From positions 248,001 to 312,000 of the forward strand of contig DYJD01000001.1 in the NCBI GenBank assembly GCA_020723325.1: a DNA stretch of 64,000 nucleotides, in the 5' to 3' direction. The notes under the pieces are model-generated. The model was not told the DNA's origin. It did not search any database and saw only the letters and a list, made by a program, of their open reading frames with translations. This DNA comes from Desulfosudis oleivorans (GTDB lineage: Bacteria > Desulfobacterota > Desulfobacteria > Desulfobacterales > SURF-7). Numbering within the stretch: position 1 is the stretch's first letter; each line of letters opens with the position of its first letter. The position numbers and the translations under genes are program-made. Shown one piece after another: positions 1 to 8,391 of this stretch.

Positions 1-2129
1 TGCCTTCGGACCGCTGGGACATCCAGGCCTATTTTGATCCGGACCTTCAGGCCAGGGGCAAGATCAACAGCAAATGGGGCGGCTTCCTACGACGGATCGA
101 TCAATTCGATCCGGCCTTGTTCAATATCTCCCCACGGGAGGCCGCGGCCATGGATCCCCAGCAGCGCCTTTTGCTGGAAGTCGCCTTTGAAGCCATGGTG
201 GACGCCGGGCAACCCCTTGCGGGAGTAAAGGGTGGCAAGACCGGTGTTTTTGTCGGCAGCAGCCAGATGGAGTACAGTTGGTATCAGTTCAGTGATCCGC
301 GGCAGGTGAACTCCTATTCGGCGGTGGGCACGGCCCTGGGCATCGCGGCCAACCGCATTTCCTATGTTTTTGACCTCAAGGGGCCCAGCCTGGCGGTGGA
401 TACCATTTGCTCCTCCTCCCTGCTGGCGGTGCATCTGGCCTGCGAAAGCCTGCGTCGCGGCGAGTGCCGCACGGCCCTGGCGGGCGGGGCCAATCTCATT
501 TTAACGCCCAATTCCAGTTTGGGCCTTTCCAAGCTTGGGTTGCTGTCCCAAAGCGGCCGCTGCCGGAGTTTTGATGCCGCGGCCGACGGCATTGTCCGGG
601 GCGAAGGCGTGGGCGTGGTCTTTCTCAAGATGCTTGCGGCGGCCCTGGCGGACAATGATCGCATTTACGCCGTGATTCGCGGGGGCGCCGTGAATCAGGA
701 CGGCCGGAGCAACGGGATCACGGCGCCCAACGGTCCGGCCCAGGAGGAATTGCTGCGCGAGGCCCTCCGGCGCTCGGGCATCCGACCGGCGGACATTCAC
801 TATATCGAGGCCCACGGCACCGGCACGGTGCTGGGTGATCCCATCGAGGCCCGCGCCGTCGGAAACGTTTTACGGGAAGGGCGGCTCGTGGATCGGCCGT
901 GTTACCTGGGCTCGGTGAAAACCAATATTGGCCATTCCGAATCCGCCGGCGGCATTGCCAGCCTGATCAAGGTGGCGCTGGCCTTGAAGCACCGCCAATT
1001 GCCGGCCAGCCTGCATTTTCACAAACCCAATCCGTATATCCCCTTTGAAGAATTGGGCCTGAAGGTCCCCACCAGTCTGCTGCCCTGGCCGGCAGAGGAA
1101 CCGGCCACGGCCGGCGTCAGCTCCCTGGCCTTTGGCGGAACCAATGTTCACGTTGTTCTGTCCGCAGCGCCGCGGCCACCCGAATGCCGACCAGGCGTCG
1201 ACCGCCCCGGCCCTCCTTTTTTGCTTTTTCTCTCAGCCCATTGCAGCCTGGCCCTGGACGAGGTGGTGGCGGGGTATCTGCGCTTCATCACAGGCCTTGA
1301 GGATGGCGGGCGTCTGTATGATTTGTGCCATGCCGCGGCCCACCGGCGCAGCCATTTCCCACGCCATCGCCTGGCCCTGGTTTTTCAAGACCGGGAAGAA
1401 GTTTGCGCGCAATTGCGTGCCTTTCTGAACCGGTGCGCCAGACCGGGGCTTGTGCTTGACAGGGAGCTGAGGGGCTCCCACGGCTATGCCGACGCCGGCC
1501 AGGATGCGATTACCGGAAGCCCGACAGGAGACCGGGCCATGGCAGAGCGGCAACAGACTGCGGCCGAGGAATATGTGGCCGGGGGAAGCGCGGCCCGGCC
1601 CGATCTTTTTGTTCATCCTGGAGCCTGGATCGACTTGCCGTCCTATCCTCTCCAGCGCGGCTCTTATTGGGTTACAAGGGCCGGCCGGCCGCTGACCTGG
1701 GCCCAGATTCAAGCCGGCTTCAGCAACGGATCGGGCCAGGCCGGCGCCGTATCTGATTCCGGAACGTGCTCCGCCACCCCGGAAGATCTGGAAAGATCCG
1801 GCCGGGATGAATCGGCTCCATTGTCGCCGGCCGCCGGAAACCATCAGCCGGCCGATGCGCAACACCGGCGCATGGCCGTGGAGGCTTTGGTCCGCCAAAA
1901 AATCGAGGTCCTGCTGGGCCACCCGGCCGGGGGGATCGATCTGCATCTTCAATTCCATCAATTGGGCCTTGATTCATTGGCCGCCATGGAACTGCGCAAT
2001 GATTTGGAACAGGTCTTTGAAAAGGAAATTCCCATGGAAATCATCCTGGAAGGCATCAGCGTCATGGGGCTGATTGAACTGATCGCGGATGCGGAACATG
2101 ATTCGTCGAGGACATGCAAGCAAACATGA
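1..2129 (+). CDS. Polyketide synthase module, 3' part (KS - linker - ACP), 5' end outside window
   Basis: The reading frame is open from base 3, so the gene begins before the window. The first ~390 residues are a beta-ketoacyl synthase: the nucleophile Cys lies in DTICSSS (Cys codon 408-410; DTACSSS is usual), followed by HGTGT near 811-825 and the NIGH His motif near 930. It catalyses decarboxylative Claisen condensation of acyl chains. After the KS C-terminus (SLAFGGTNVH) comes a poorly conserved stretch with no acyltransferase GHSxG, then the LPSYPLQRGSYW motif typical of the linker after an AT, and a C-terminal acyl carrier protein whose phosphopantetheine Ser is in GLDSLAAMEL (codon 1974-1976). 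The lack of a cis AT suggests loading in trans or a degenerate module. It overlaps the next gene by ATGA, so the two are probably cotranscribed. The product is unknown. Confidence 0.85.
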   Translation, partial: PSDRWDIQAYFDPDLQARGKINSKWGGFLRRIDQFDPALFNISPREAAAMDPQQRLLLEVAFEAMVDAGQPLAGVKGGKTGVFVGSSQMEYSWYQFSDPRQVNSYSAVGTALGIAANRISYVFDLKGPSLAVDTICSSSLLAVHLACESLRRGECRTALAGGANLILTPNSSLGLSKLGLLSQSGRCRSFDAAADGIVRGEGVGVVFLKMLAAALADNDRIYAVIRGGAVNQDGRSNGITAPNGPAQEELLREALRRSGIRPADIHYIEAHGTGTVLGDPIEARAVGNVLREGRLVDRPCYLGSVKTNIGHSESAGGIASLIKVALALKHRQLPASLHFHKPNPYIPFEELGLKVPTSLLPWPAEEPATAGVSSLAFGGTNVHVVLSAAPRPPECRPGVDRPGPPFLLFLSAHCSLALDEVVAGYLRFITGLEDGGRLYDLCHAAAHRRSHFPRHRLALVFQDREEVCAQLRAFLNRCARPGLVLDRELRGSHGYADAGQDAITGSPTGDRAMAERQQTAAEEYVAGGSAARPDLFVHPGAWIDLPSYPLQRGSYWVTRAGRPLTWAQIQAGFSNGSGQAGAVSDSGTCSATPEDLERSGRDESAPLSPAAGNHQPADAQHRRMAVEALVRQKIEVLLGHPAGGIDLHLQFHQLGLDSLAAMELRNDLEQVFEKEIPMEIILEGISVMGLIELIADAEHDSSRTCKQT

Positions 2130-3097
2130 AGAACAAGAAGAAGATCCTGGTGGAATGGCCTTCGGCAGTATTGATGGACCTGGAAGACGGGGTTTATTGC
2201 CTGGAAATCCGCACCCGCAACAATTGCCTGAACCAGGAGATCATCGCCATCCTGCAGGAATTGCCGGGACTCGTAATGCAAACGGGCCGGGCCCTTTTGA
2301 TCGGCAATGGGCAGGTCTCTTTTTCAACCGGCGCGGATCTTGAGGAAGTACATGAGGCCATGGTGGAAAAGGATTTTTCAGGACTGATCCGAAGAATCAA
2401 GGAATTCCAGCAGGGGCTGCAGGCCCTGCGCTACGCCCCTTTTCCGGTGGTATCTGTTCTATACGGTTTCGCCCTGGGCGGGGGCTGCGAAATCTGCCTG
2501 GCCAGCGATAAAATCGTGGCCCATCAGCGCGCTTACATGGGCTTTCCCGAACGCTTGCTCGGGCTCACGCCGGCCGGCGGCGGGATACTGAATTACTGGA
2601 AAAAGCAAATCCATGGAACACCCCTGGCCACTGCCCGGGACAGCATGGATTCCATCGGCATGGATATTTTTTCGGTTTTAGCCGGCGCGGTCTTTTCTAC
2701 TTCGGCCGAGGCCGCCGTTCAGATGGGCTTGCTGAACAACACGGACATCATCTTGAGTTCCCAGGCGGACCTGATTCCACGCGCCAAGGCCGAGGCACTG
2801 AATCTGCTGAAAGATGGATATGAACCGCCCCTGCCGGTCAGGATTCCGGTGATGGGACCGGCCATGGGCACCCGCATTGATGAATACATTTCACATCAAA
2901 GAGAAAAAGGGCATTTGTCAGACTATGATGCCTACATAGCCGAAAAAATCGGCTACGTGCTCAGCGGCGGCGCCGTCGCCCCAGGAACGGAGATTGAAGA
3001 AGGGGAACTGTTGGCCTTGGAACAGGAAGCGGCCCTGGAATTGTTGCAACAAGAGGAAACCTTGAGGCGCATAGTAAAAAGAATCAAACGTCAATGA
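2126..3097 (+). CDS. Stand-alone enoyl-CoA hydratase/isomerase-family protein, FadN C-terminal-half type
   Basis: A crotonase-fold protein of ~323 residues. The oxyanion-hole segments are visible as FSTGADLEEV and GFALGGGCEICLASD. The C-terminal third (KDGYEPPLP, YIAEKIGYVLSGG, LALEQEAALEL) matches the tail found in FadN-type 3-hydroxyacyl-CoA dehydrogenase/enoyl-CoA hydratase fusions, here without the NAD-binding dehydrogenase half. The start at 2126 overlaps the PKS stop (ATGA); an in-frame ATG at 2114 is possible but less natural. By position it could hydrate or dehydrate acyl-ACP or acyl-CoA made by the upstream synthase, which is inference. It converges with dnaE2 and the two coding ends overlap by 14 bases. 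Confidence 0.75.
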   Translation: MKNKKKILVEWPSAVLMDLEDGVYCLEIRTRNNCLNQEIIAILQELPGLVMQTGRALLIGNGQVSFSTGADLEEVHEAMVEKDFSGLIRRIKEFQQGLQALRYAPFPVVSVLYGFALGGGCEICLASDKIVAHQRAYMGFPERLLGLTPAGGGILNYWKKQIHGTPLATARDSMDSIGMDIFSVLAGAVFSTSAEAAVQMGLLNNTDIILSSQADLIPRAKAEALNLLKDGYEPPLPVRIPVMGPAMGTRIDEYISHQREKGHLSDYDAYIAEKIGYVLSGGAVAPGTEIEEGELLALEQEAALELLQQEETLRRIVKRIKRQ

Positions 3098-6000
3098 TTT
3101 GAAATAATTCCTTGGGCACGGCGGCCACATGGGACACGGTCAGGCTGAGGGCCCCGAAATCCTCCTCCGCCTTGCCCGTGAGGATGAAGGGCCGGCTGCG
3201 GTCCAAGAGGGCGCAGAAACGGTGGTAGGCTTCCGGGAAGAAGGTGGTTTCCACCAGGCCGGTCTCATCCTCAAAGGTGAGGAATTCCATGGGCTCGTTA
3301 TGCTTGGTGCGCACCACCTTGCCGGTGATCAGGAGCCCGGCAAAGCGGATGCGGCGGCCCACACGGCCGGCCAGGTCCGCGGCCTTGATCAGATCCCGGT
3401 CCCGCAAAACAGGGGCATACAGGGTCATGGGGTGGACACGGCACAGAAAACCGAGCACCTCGAATTCCCGGCGTAGGCGCTGGTAAGGATCATCCGGCGG
3501 CAGGGCCGGCCGGGGGATTTCCGGCGGCGGGCCGAACAGGTCCTGGGATCGTAAATCCAGGCCGGGGGCGTGCTGCCAGACAGCCAGATCCCATAGCAGG
3601 TCCCCATGGCTTTTATCCGGATGCAGGCGGTCAAAGGCACCGCAGTGGATCAGGGCCCGGGCTTCGGTATCGTCCGGCCGGACCCGTTCGAGAAAGTCCG
3701 TGAGACTTTCATAGGGCCGGTGGGTGCGTTCTTGCACCATGCGGCGCCGGGTGGCGCGACCCAGGCTTTTCACGGACAATAGCCCCACCCGCAGGAACTT
3801 GCCTTGGCCCTGCCAGCGGACAGGACTCAGATTGACCTCCGGCGGTAGGATGGTCAGGCCCATGCGCCGGGCTTCGGAAACATAGGCAAAGGTGCTGTAG
3901 AACCCGCCCTGGTTGCTGATCACGGCGGCCATGAATTCCGCCGGATAATGGGTCTTGAGAAAGGCGGACTGGAAAGAAACCCGGGCATAGCTGGCGCTGT
4001 GGGGTTTGCAAAAGGAATAGCCGCTGAAGCTCAGGATCATCTCCCAGACCGCCCGGATCTGCGCCTCCGTTACCCCGTGCCGGCGGGCGCCCTCAAAAAA
4101 ACGGCTTTGGTAGTCCCGCAGGGCATGCAATTTATCCTTTTTGGACATGATCTTGCGCAGGCCGTCGGCCTGGGCATGGGTGAACCCAGCCAGGGCCACG
4201 GCGGTTTTGGACACGTCCTCCTGGTAGACCATGATGCCGTAAGTCTCGTGGAGCACGTCGGCCAGCAAGGGATGGATGGGGTCCCAGGCCGCGCCGTGGA
4301 GGCGGCGGACATATTCGCGGATAAAGGCATTGGCCGCCGGCCGGATGATGCTGCTGTGGATGACGATATGCTCAAAATCCCCCACCTTGGCCTTTTTCTG
4401 GAGCTGGCGGGTGGCCGGGCTTTCAATATAGAAGCAGCCCATGGTGTTGCCTTTGGCCACCTGGGCCTGGGTGGCGGGATCATCCTCGGGCTCCCAGCGG
4501 GTTTCGTCAAAATCCCTGCCGTTGTTCCGCAAATCAGCGATGGCATCGCGGATGACCCCCAGGCTGCGGTTGCCCAAAAGATCGATCTTCACCAGCCCGC
4601 TTTCCTCAGTGCCGTCCTTTTCCCACTGGATGACAGGCACGCCCTTGGCCGCGGTTTCCACCGGCACATAGTCGCTGATGGGCCCGGGCGTGATGACCAC
4701 GCCGCCGGCATGCACCGAAAGATAGCGCGGGATGCCGATCAAACGCCGGGCCAGGCGGATGATTTCCGGCCAGGGCGGGGGGAATTCGGTGCGGCCCATT
4801 TCCGGCAGTTGCTGCAACTGGGGCAGGAGTTCCTCCTCCAAGTGGCGCACCCGCCAATACCAGGGCAGGCGCCGGGTGATGCGGCTGATTTCGCCATCGG
4901 TCAGGCCGTAGACCTTGGCGGTTTCCCGGATGGCCATGCGCGGCTGGAACAGGACATGGTTGCACACCATGGCCGCATGCCCTTTGTACTGGCTCAGAAC
5001 CGAGGCCAGCACCTGGTCGCGTTCATCCCAGGCAAAATCGATGTCGATATCCGGCGGGTCCTTGCGACCCGGATTCAGGAAGCGCTCAAAATAGAGGTTG
5101 TGCTTGACCGGGCAGACATTGGTGATGCCCAGCACATAGGCCACCAGGGAGGCCGCGCCGCTGCCCCGGCCGCAAATGCGCGGGCTGCGGCCCACGATAT
5201 CCCGCACCACCAGGAAATAGGAGGCAAAACCCATGTCCGTGACGATGGTAAGCTCGTGCTCCAAACGCTCCACCACGGTTTCCGGCAGGTCGGCGCCGTA
5301 GCGGCGCACAGCGCCCTGGTAGGCGGCTTCCCGCAGCACAACCCCGGCCGAACGGCCCTGGGGATCATGCCAAGGGGGCATGACCAGGCCGAAGCCGGGA
5401 CCGCTGAAGGTCAGCTCTTCGGCCAGATGCGGGCCGGCGCTGATGACTTCCGGCCAGGCCGCAAAACGGCGGCGATATTCGGCCGGCCCGGCCAGAAAAG
5501 CGTCGACCGGCGCCAGGTCCCTGCTGTCCAGGCGGCTGATGGTGGTATTGCGCTGGACAGCGCGCAGCAACCGGTGAATTTCAATATCCCCTGGCTCCAG
5601 AAAAAAAGCCCCGGGCGTGGCCACCGCCGGAACATCCAAGCGCCGCGCCGTTTCCCGCAAGCGGAAATCCGCGGCGCAGGGCCGCCGGGCCAGGGCCAGG
5701 GCCACGGATACGCCGGCATCGCGCCATTGGGTGAGTAGTTCCGGGCTGCGGGTCAACACCAGCAGGCCCTGGGCGTGGCGGCTCACGGCTTCTGCCAGAT
5801 CAAAGCCTTCCAGGCGGTGCCGGCGGGTGATCAGGCGGCAGAGATTGGCATAACCGGCCGCGTCTTTTACCAGACAAACCGCCCTGCGGCCCGTGGCCGG
5901 CTCGGTCACCTCGGCCCCCACAATGGGAGTCAGCTCGTGGCGGCGGCAGGCGGCCAGAAAAGGCCACAAGCCGTACAGGTTGTCGGTGTCCGTGAGGGCC

Positions 6001-6101
6001 AGTTGCCGGTAGCCCAGGTGCCGGGCGACCCGACAAATCTCCTCAGGTGAGGACACGCCCCACATTAGGGAGTAGTGGGAGTGGAGGGTTAGGGGGAGCA
6101 T
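3084..6101 (-). CDS. dnaE2: Error-prone DNA polymerase III alpha-type subunit DnaE2 (ImuC)
   Basis: A 1005-residue C-family polymerase, shorter than replicative DnaE (~1160), as expected for DnaE2. An N-terminal PHP domain (LHSHYSLMWGVSSPEEI) is followed by the palm with the catalytic carboxylates in PPDIDIDF (Asp351/353/355) and KIDLLG (~residue 505), then helix-hairpin-helix and a C-terminal OB fold (FAGLLITGKVVRTK). In other bacteria DnaE2 is the translesion polymerase of the SOS mutasome and works with ImuB on the beta clamp. Here it is the last gene of lexA-DUF72-imuB-dnaE2. The 68-base gap from imuB contains tandem CTAAAGTGA-type repeats. Regulation by the neighbouring LexA is likely but inferred. 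Confidence 0.93.
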   Translation of the reverse strand: MLPLTLHSHYSLMWGVSSPEEICRVARHLGYRQLALTDTDNLYGLWPFLAACRRHELTPIVGAEVTEPATGRRAVCLVKDAAGYANLCRLITRRHRLEGFDLAEAVSRHAQGLLVLTRSPELLTQWRDAGVSVALALARRPCAADFRLRETARRLDVPAVATPGAFFLEPGDIEIHRLLRAVQRNTTISRLDSRDLAPVDAFLAGPAEYRRRFAAWPEVISAGPHLAEELTFSGPGFGLVMPPWHDPQGRSAGVVLREAAYQGAVRRYGADLPETVVERLEHELTIVTDMGFASYFLVVRDIVGRSPRICGRGSGAASLVAYVLGITNVCPVKHNLYFERFLNPGRKDPPDIDIDFAWDERDQVLASVLSQYKGHAAMVCNHVLFQPRMAIRETAKVYGLTDGEISRITRRLPWYWRVRHLEEELLPQLQQLPEMGRTEFPPPWPEIIRLARRLIGIPRYLSVHAGGVVITPGPISDYVPVETAAKGVPVIQWEKDGTEESGLVKIDLLGNRSLGVIRDAIADLRNNGRDFDETRWEPEDDPATQAQVAKGNTMGCFYIESPATRQLQKKAKVGDFEHIVIHSSIIRPAANAFIREYVRRLHGAAWDPIHPLLADVLHETYGIMVYQEDVSKTAVALAGFTHAQADGLRKIMSKKDKLHALRDYQSRFFEGARRHGVTEAQIRAVWEMILSFSGYSFCKPHSASYARVSFQSAFLKTHYPAEFMAAVISNQGGFYSTFAYVSEARRMGLTILPPEVNLSPVRWQGQGKFLRVGLLSVKSLGRATRRRMVQERTHRPYESLTDFLERVRPDDTEARALIHCGAFDRLHPDKSHGDLLWDLAVWQHAPGLDLRSQDLFGPPPEIPRPALPPDDPYQRLRREFEVLGFLCRVHPMTLYAPVLRDRDLIKAADLAGRVGRRIRFAGLLITGKVVRTKHNEPMEFLTFEDETGLVETTFFPEAYHRFCALLDRSRPFILTGKAEEDFGALSLTVSHVAAVPKELFQIIDV

Positions 6102-6122
6102 GGGGGACCTTAAAAGAGTGAG

Positions 6123-6160
6123 CTAAAGTGACTAAAGTGAACTAAAGTGACTAAAGTTGA
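6123..6160. repeat. Tandem CTAAAGTGA-type repeat array between imuB and dnaE2
   Basis: Four consecutive 9-10 base units of CTAAAGTGA(A). The 12-mer AGTGACTAAAGT occurs at 6127-6138 and 6146-6157, again inside the 3' end of imuB (6207-6218, opposite orientation), and at 44872-44883 over the stop codon of the GntR gene. It looks like a small dispersed repeat family of this genome. Confidence 0.7.
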
Positions 6161-6169
6161 GGTATTCTA

Positions 6170-7420
6170 TCAATTATAATTGACCGCGCTGCAAGCGTGT
6201 TCCACGACTTTAGTCACTTCTATGTGCCTTTCCGTTCTTCCTAGCCAAAGCACCCCCTCCCCATAACGTTCCCGGATCCGGTCCAGGGCGGTCAGCAACC
6301 GGGCCTGCTTCCGGCTCTCTGCCCGTGGTTGGTCGAAAAGTTCCAGTTGGGTCTGGGCCGGGGCCGGACGGTCGCAGATCAGGCCCAGGCGGCGCACCCG
6401 CACCCGGCGCGTAAGAATACGGTCCAGGAGGACCTGGGCGGCCTGAAAGAGACGCCGGTCGTCGGCGGCCGGCGGGCGGAGGGCGGCCTTGCGCTCCGTG
6501 CGTTTGCCGTCGGAATAGTCCAGGATCAGGCCGATGCGCCGGACGGCCAGGCCTTGTTTGCGCAGCCGGGTGCCGGCCTGCTCCACCAGGCGATACAGGG
6601 CGCCGGCCAGCAGGGCCGGATTATTGCTATCTTCGGCAAAATTGTGATCCAGGCGGATGACCGGCGGCTCCTGTTCCAGGGGGCGGACCGGCGAAGGGTC
6701 GATGCCGCGCACGGCGCAAAGCAGGTCCGGGCTGGGCCGGCCGCAGAGGATTTCCAGTTGGGCCGGGCTGAGGGTCGCCACCTGACCGGCCCGGATCAGA
6801 TTGAATTCGGCCAGACGTTGGTGGGCCGTGTTTTCAATGCCTGGGAACAGATGCAGGGGCAGGGGCGCCAGGAAGGCAGCCTCCTCTCCGGGCCGCACAA
6901 TGTATTCCCCCACTGGTTTGACCAGCCGCGAGGCCACTTTAGCAACCAGCTTGTTGGCCGCCAGGGTCCAGATGGGGTCGAGGCTCAAGTCGTTCCGGAT
7001 GCTTTTGCGGAGGCGCGCAGCCACATCCTGGGGCGGCCCGAAAAGCCGGCTGGTTCCGCTGAGATCCACAAACAGATGACCCTGATGGTCCGTGATTTCG
7101 ATGCGGGGGGAATAGGGCCGGACCCGGCGGAAGAGGTCGGCCATGGCCTGCTCATAGCGCTCCGGATGGGGCGGGGTCACGGCGGCGTCCCGGCAGCGGC
7201 GCAGGGCCTGGTTGAGGAGCATGCCTTTGCGCACCCCCTGGCCGTAAGCTTCTTCACTCATGTCATACACCGCGGCCCGGCCGGCCCCCTGGGGAGCCAC
7301 GATGAGCGGCCGCCGCCGCAGGCGGGAGTCCACCACGCGCTCCACGGCCACGGCAAAATCCGCCACGTTCAGATGGACAATGGCCCGGGGCAAAGTATTG
7401 GGGGAGGAATAAGTGCACAT
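6170..7420 (-). CDS. imuB: ImuB-like Y-family polymerase, catalytically degenerate
   Basis: A 416-residue Y-family polymerase-like protein. The start is the ATG at 7418-7420 (MCTYSSPNTLP), two bases after the DUF72 stop and preceded by GGAGG-like bases. The fold is recognisable (HLNVADFAVAVE, then FVDLSG), but the metal-binding acids of active DinB/Dpo4 are replaced: the first two Asp align with Asn and Ala, and the SIDE motif aligns with HQGH. That is the hallmark of ImuB, which serves as a non-catalytic adaptor for DnaE2. A beta-clamp binding pentapeptide QLELF sits at ~358-362. The last ~15 residues (VTKVVEHACSAVNYN) are encoded by two dispersed repeats, one of which supplies the stop, so the native C-terminus may have been replaced. 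No imuA/sulA-like gene is present. Confidence 0.85.
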   Translation of the reverse strand: MCTYSSPNTLPRAIVHLNVADFAVAVERVVDSRLRRRPLIVAPQGAGRAAVYDMSEEAYGQGVRKGMLLNQALRRCRDAAVTPPHPERYEQAMADLFRRVRPYSPRIEITDHQGHLFVDLSGTSRLFGPPQDVAARLRKSIRNDLSLDPIWTLAANKLVAKVASRLVKPVGEYIVRPGEEAAFLAPLPLHLFPGIENTAHQRLAEFNLIRAGQVATLSPAQLEILCGRPSPDLLCAVRGIDPSPVRPLEQEPPVIRLDHNFAEDSNNPALLAGALYRLVEQAGTRLRKQGLAVRRIGLILDYSDGKRTERKAALRPPAADDRRLFQAAQVLLDRILTRRVRVRRLGLICDRPAPAQTQLELFDQPRAESRKQARLLTALDRIRERYGEGVLWLGRTERHIEVTKVVEHACSAVNYN

Positions 7421-7422
7421 GA

Positions 7423-8268
7423 TCAAACCTTGTTCACCATGAGGCCCTGTTGCTGGAGCAGCCGGACCATCTGCTGGGCGTTTTCCGTGGCCTGGGCGCG
7501 CACATGGTTGTTGAAGAACAGGAGACCCTGTTTGGAGCGCCGGGCCATGGCTATGATCTTGTCCCGCACCCATTCCGCAAGTTGCTCCTCGGAATAGTTG
7601 TAGTCGAACTGCAATTGCAGGTTGCCCGAACGCCAGCCCTGGGCATTGCGGCCGTGGAAGCGGATATAGCAGAGATCCGGATTGGTGACCACGTCCAGGG
7701 CTGGAAAAAGGTGCGGCAGGGCCGGAACATCCACGTTCACCAGGGTGATGCGCCGGCGTTCCAGCTCGGCGAAAACCCGGTCGTCGGCCCAGGAGCGATG
7801 GCGGAATTCCACGGCCAGGGGCAGGTCCGCAAGTTCCTCCAGCAGGGCCGCCAAGTGGGCCCGGTGGGCCGGGGTGCGGCTGAAAGACGGCGGTAGTTGC
7901 ACCAGCACGGCCGCGAGCTGCCCGCTCTGGCGCAGGGGCGCCACGCCTTCCCGGTATTCGGCGGCCTGGGCCGTCCATTTGCGGGGATCGACTTCATGGG
8001 TCAGGGTGCGGGTGAGCTTGGCAGTGAACCGAAAACCCGCCGGCACCTGCCGGCGTTGGCGTTCCACCGCCGCCGCCTTGGGCATCTGATACCAGGTGTA
8101 GTTGAGTTCGGTCACCGGAAACCTTTTGGCATACAGGGGCAGCATGTCTCTCGATGCGGTCCCGGCCGGATAAAACCCGGCCTCCACCCATTCGGTATAG
8201 GAGTAGCCGCTGGTGCCCACAAAAAGACATCCCGTTGCAGAAGTTGTTTGCTTAAAGCTATTTTCCAT
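7423..8268 (-). CDS. DUF72 (YecE-like) TIM-barrel protein
   Basis: A 281-residue member of the DUF72 family, recognised by the N-terminal FVGTSGYSYTEWV, the central LPPSFSRTP, EFRHRSW and the C-terminal YIRFHGR and LLFFNNHVRAQATENA segments. The fold resembles xylose-isomerase-type TIM barrels; biochemical function is not established. It lies two bases upstream of imuB and downstream of lexA on the same strand, so it is almost certainly part of this SOS operon, a context that suggests a link to DNA damage. The 109-base gap from lexA contains a heptameric repeat. Confidence 0.88.
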   Translation of the reverse strand: MENSFKQTTSATGCLFVGTSGYSYTEWVEAGFYPAGTASRDMLPLYAKRFPVTELNYTWYQMPKAAAVERQRRQVPAGFRFTAKLTRTLTHEVDPRKWTAQAAEYREGVAPLRQSGQLAAVLVQLPPSFSRTPAHRAHLAALLEELADLPLAVEFRHRSWADDRVFAELERRRITLVNVDVPALPHLFPALDVVTNPDLCYIRFHGRNAQGWRSGNLQLQFDYNYSEEQLAEWVRDKIIAMARRSKQGLLFFNNHVRAQATENAQQMVRLLQQQGLMVNKV

Positions 8269-8340
8269 AGTCTAATGGTTAATAATCAATTGCTAATGAA
8301 TAATTATCAACTTGGCAAATACAGCTTCGCCCCTCTATTC

Positions 8341-8391
8341 ATATTGACAGAATACCACAATTCCTAATTCGTAATTCCTAATTCATAATTG
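8341..8391. repeat. Dispersed AATTANG heptameric repeat (type copy with 5' leader)
   Basis: A leader resembling ATAATTGATAGAATACCAC is followed by 7-base units AATTCCT, AATTCGT, AATTCCT, AATTCAT and AATTG. Near-identical copies lie at 49101-49152 and 51443-51494; a leader-only copy lies at 6161-6182. Here the repeat encodes the last residues and the TAG stop of lexA. Confidence 0.85.

Noticed and set aside
87-434. Antisense open frames opposite the PKS gene
   Set aside because: They mirror the codon pattern of the KS domain and have no ribosome-binding site or recognisable protein features.
3948-5738. Long plus-strand open frame of 596 codons opposite dnaE2
   Set aside because: High-GC shadow of a well-supported polymerase gene; the composition (Gly/His/Gln-rich) is typical of antisense frames.
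7421-7978. Upstream in-frame extension of imuB to a 602-residue protein
   Set aside because: The extension lies entirely inside the DUF72 gene and has a Gly/Pro/Arg-rich nonsense composition; ATG 7420 has its own ribosome-binding site.
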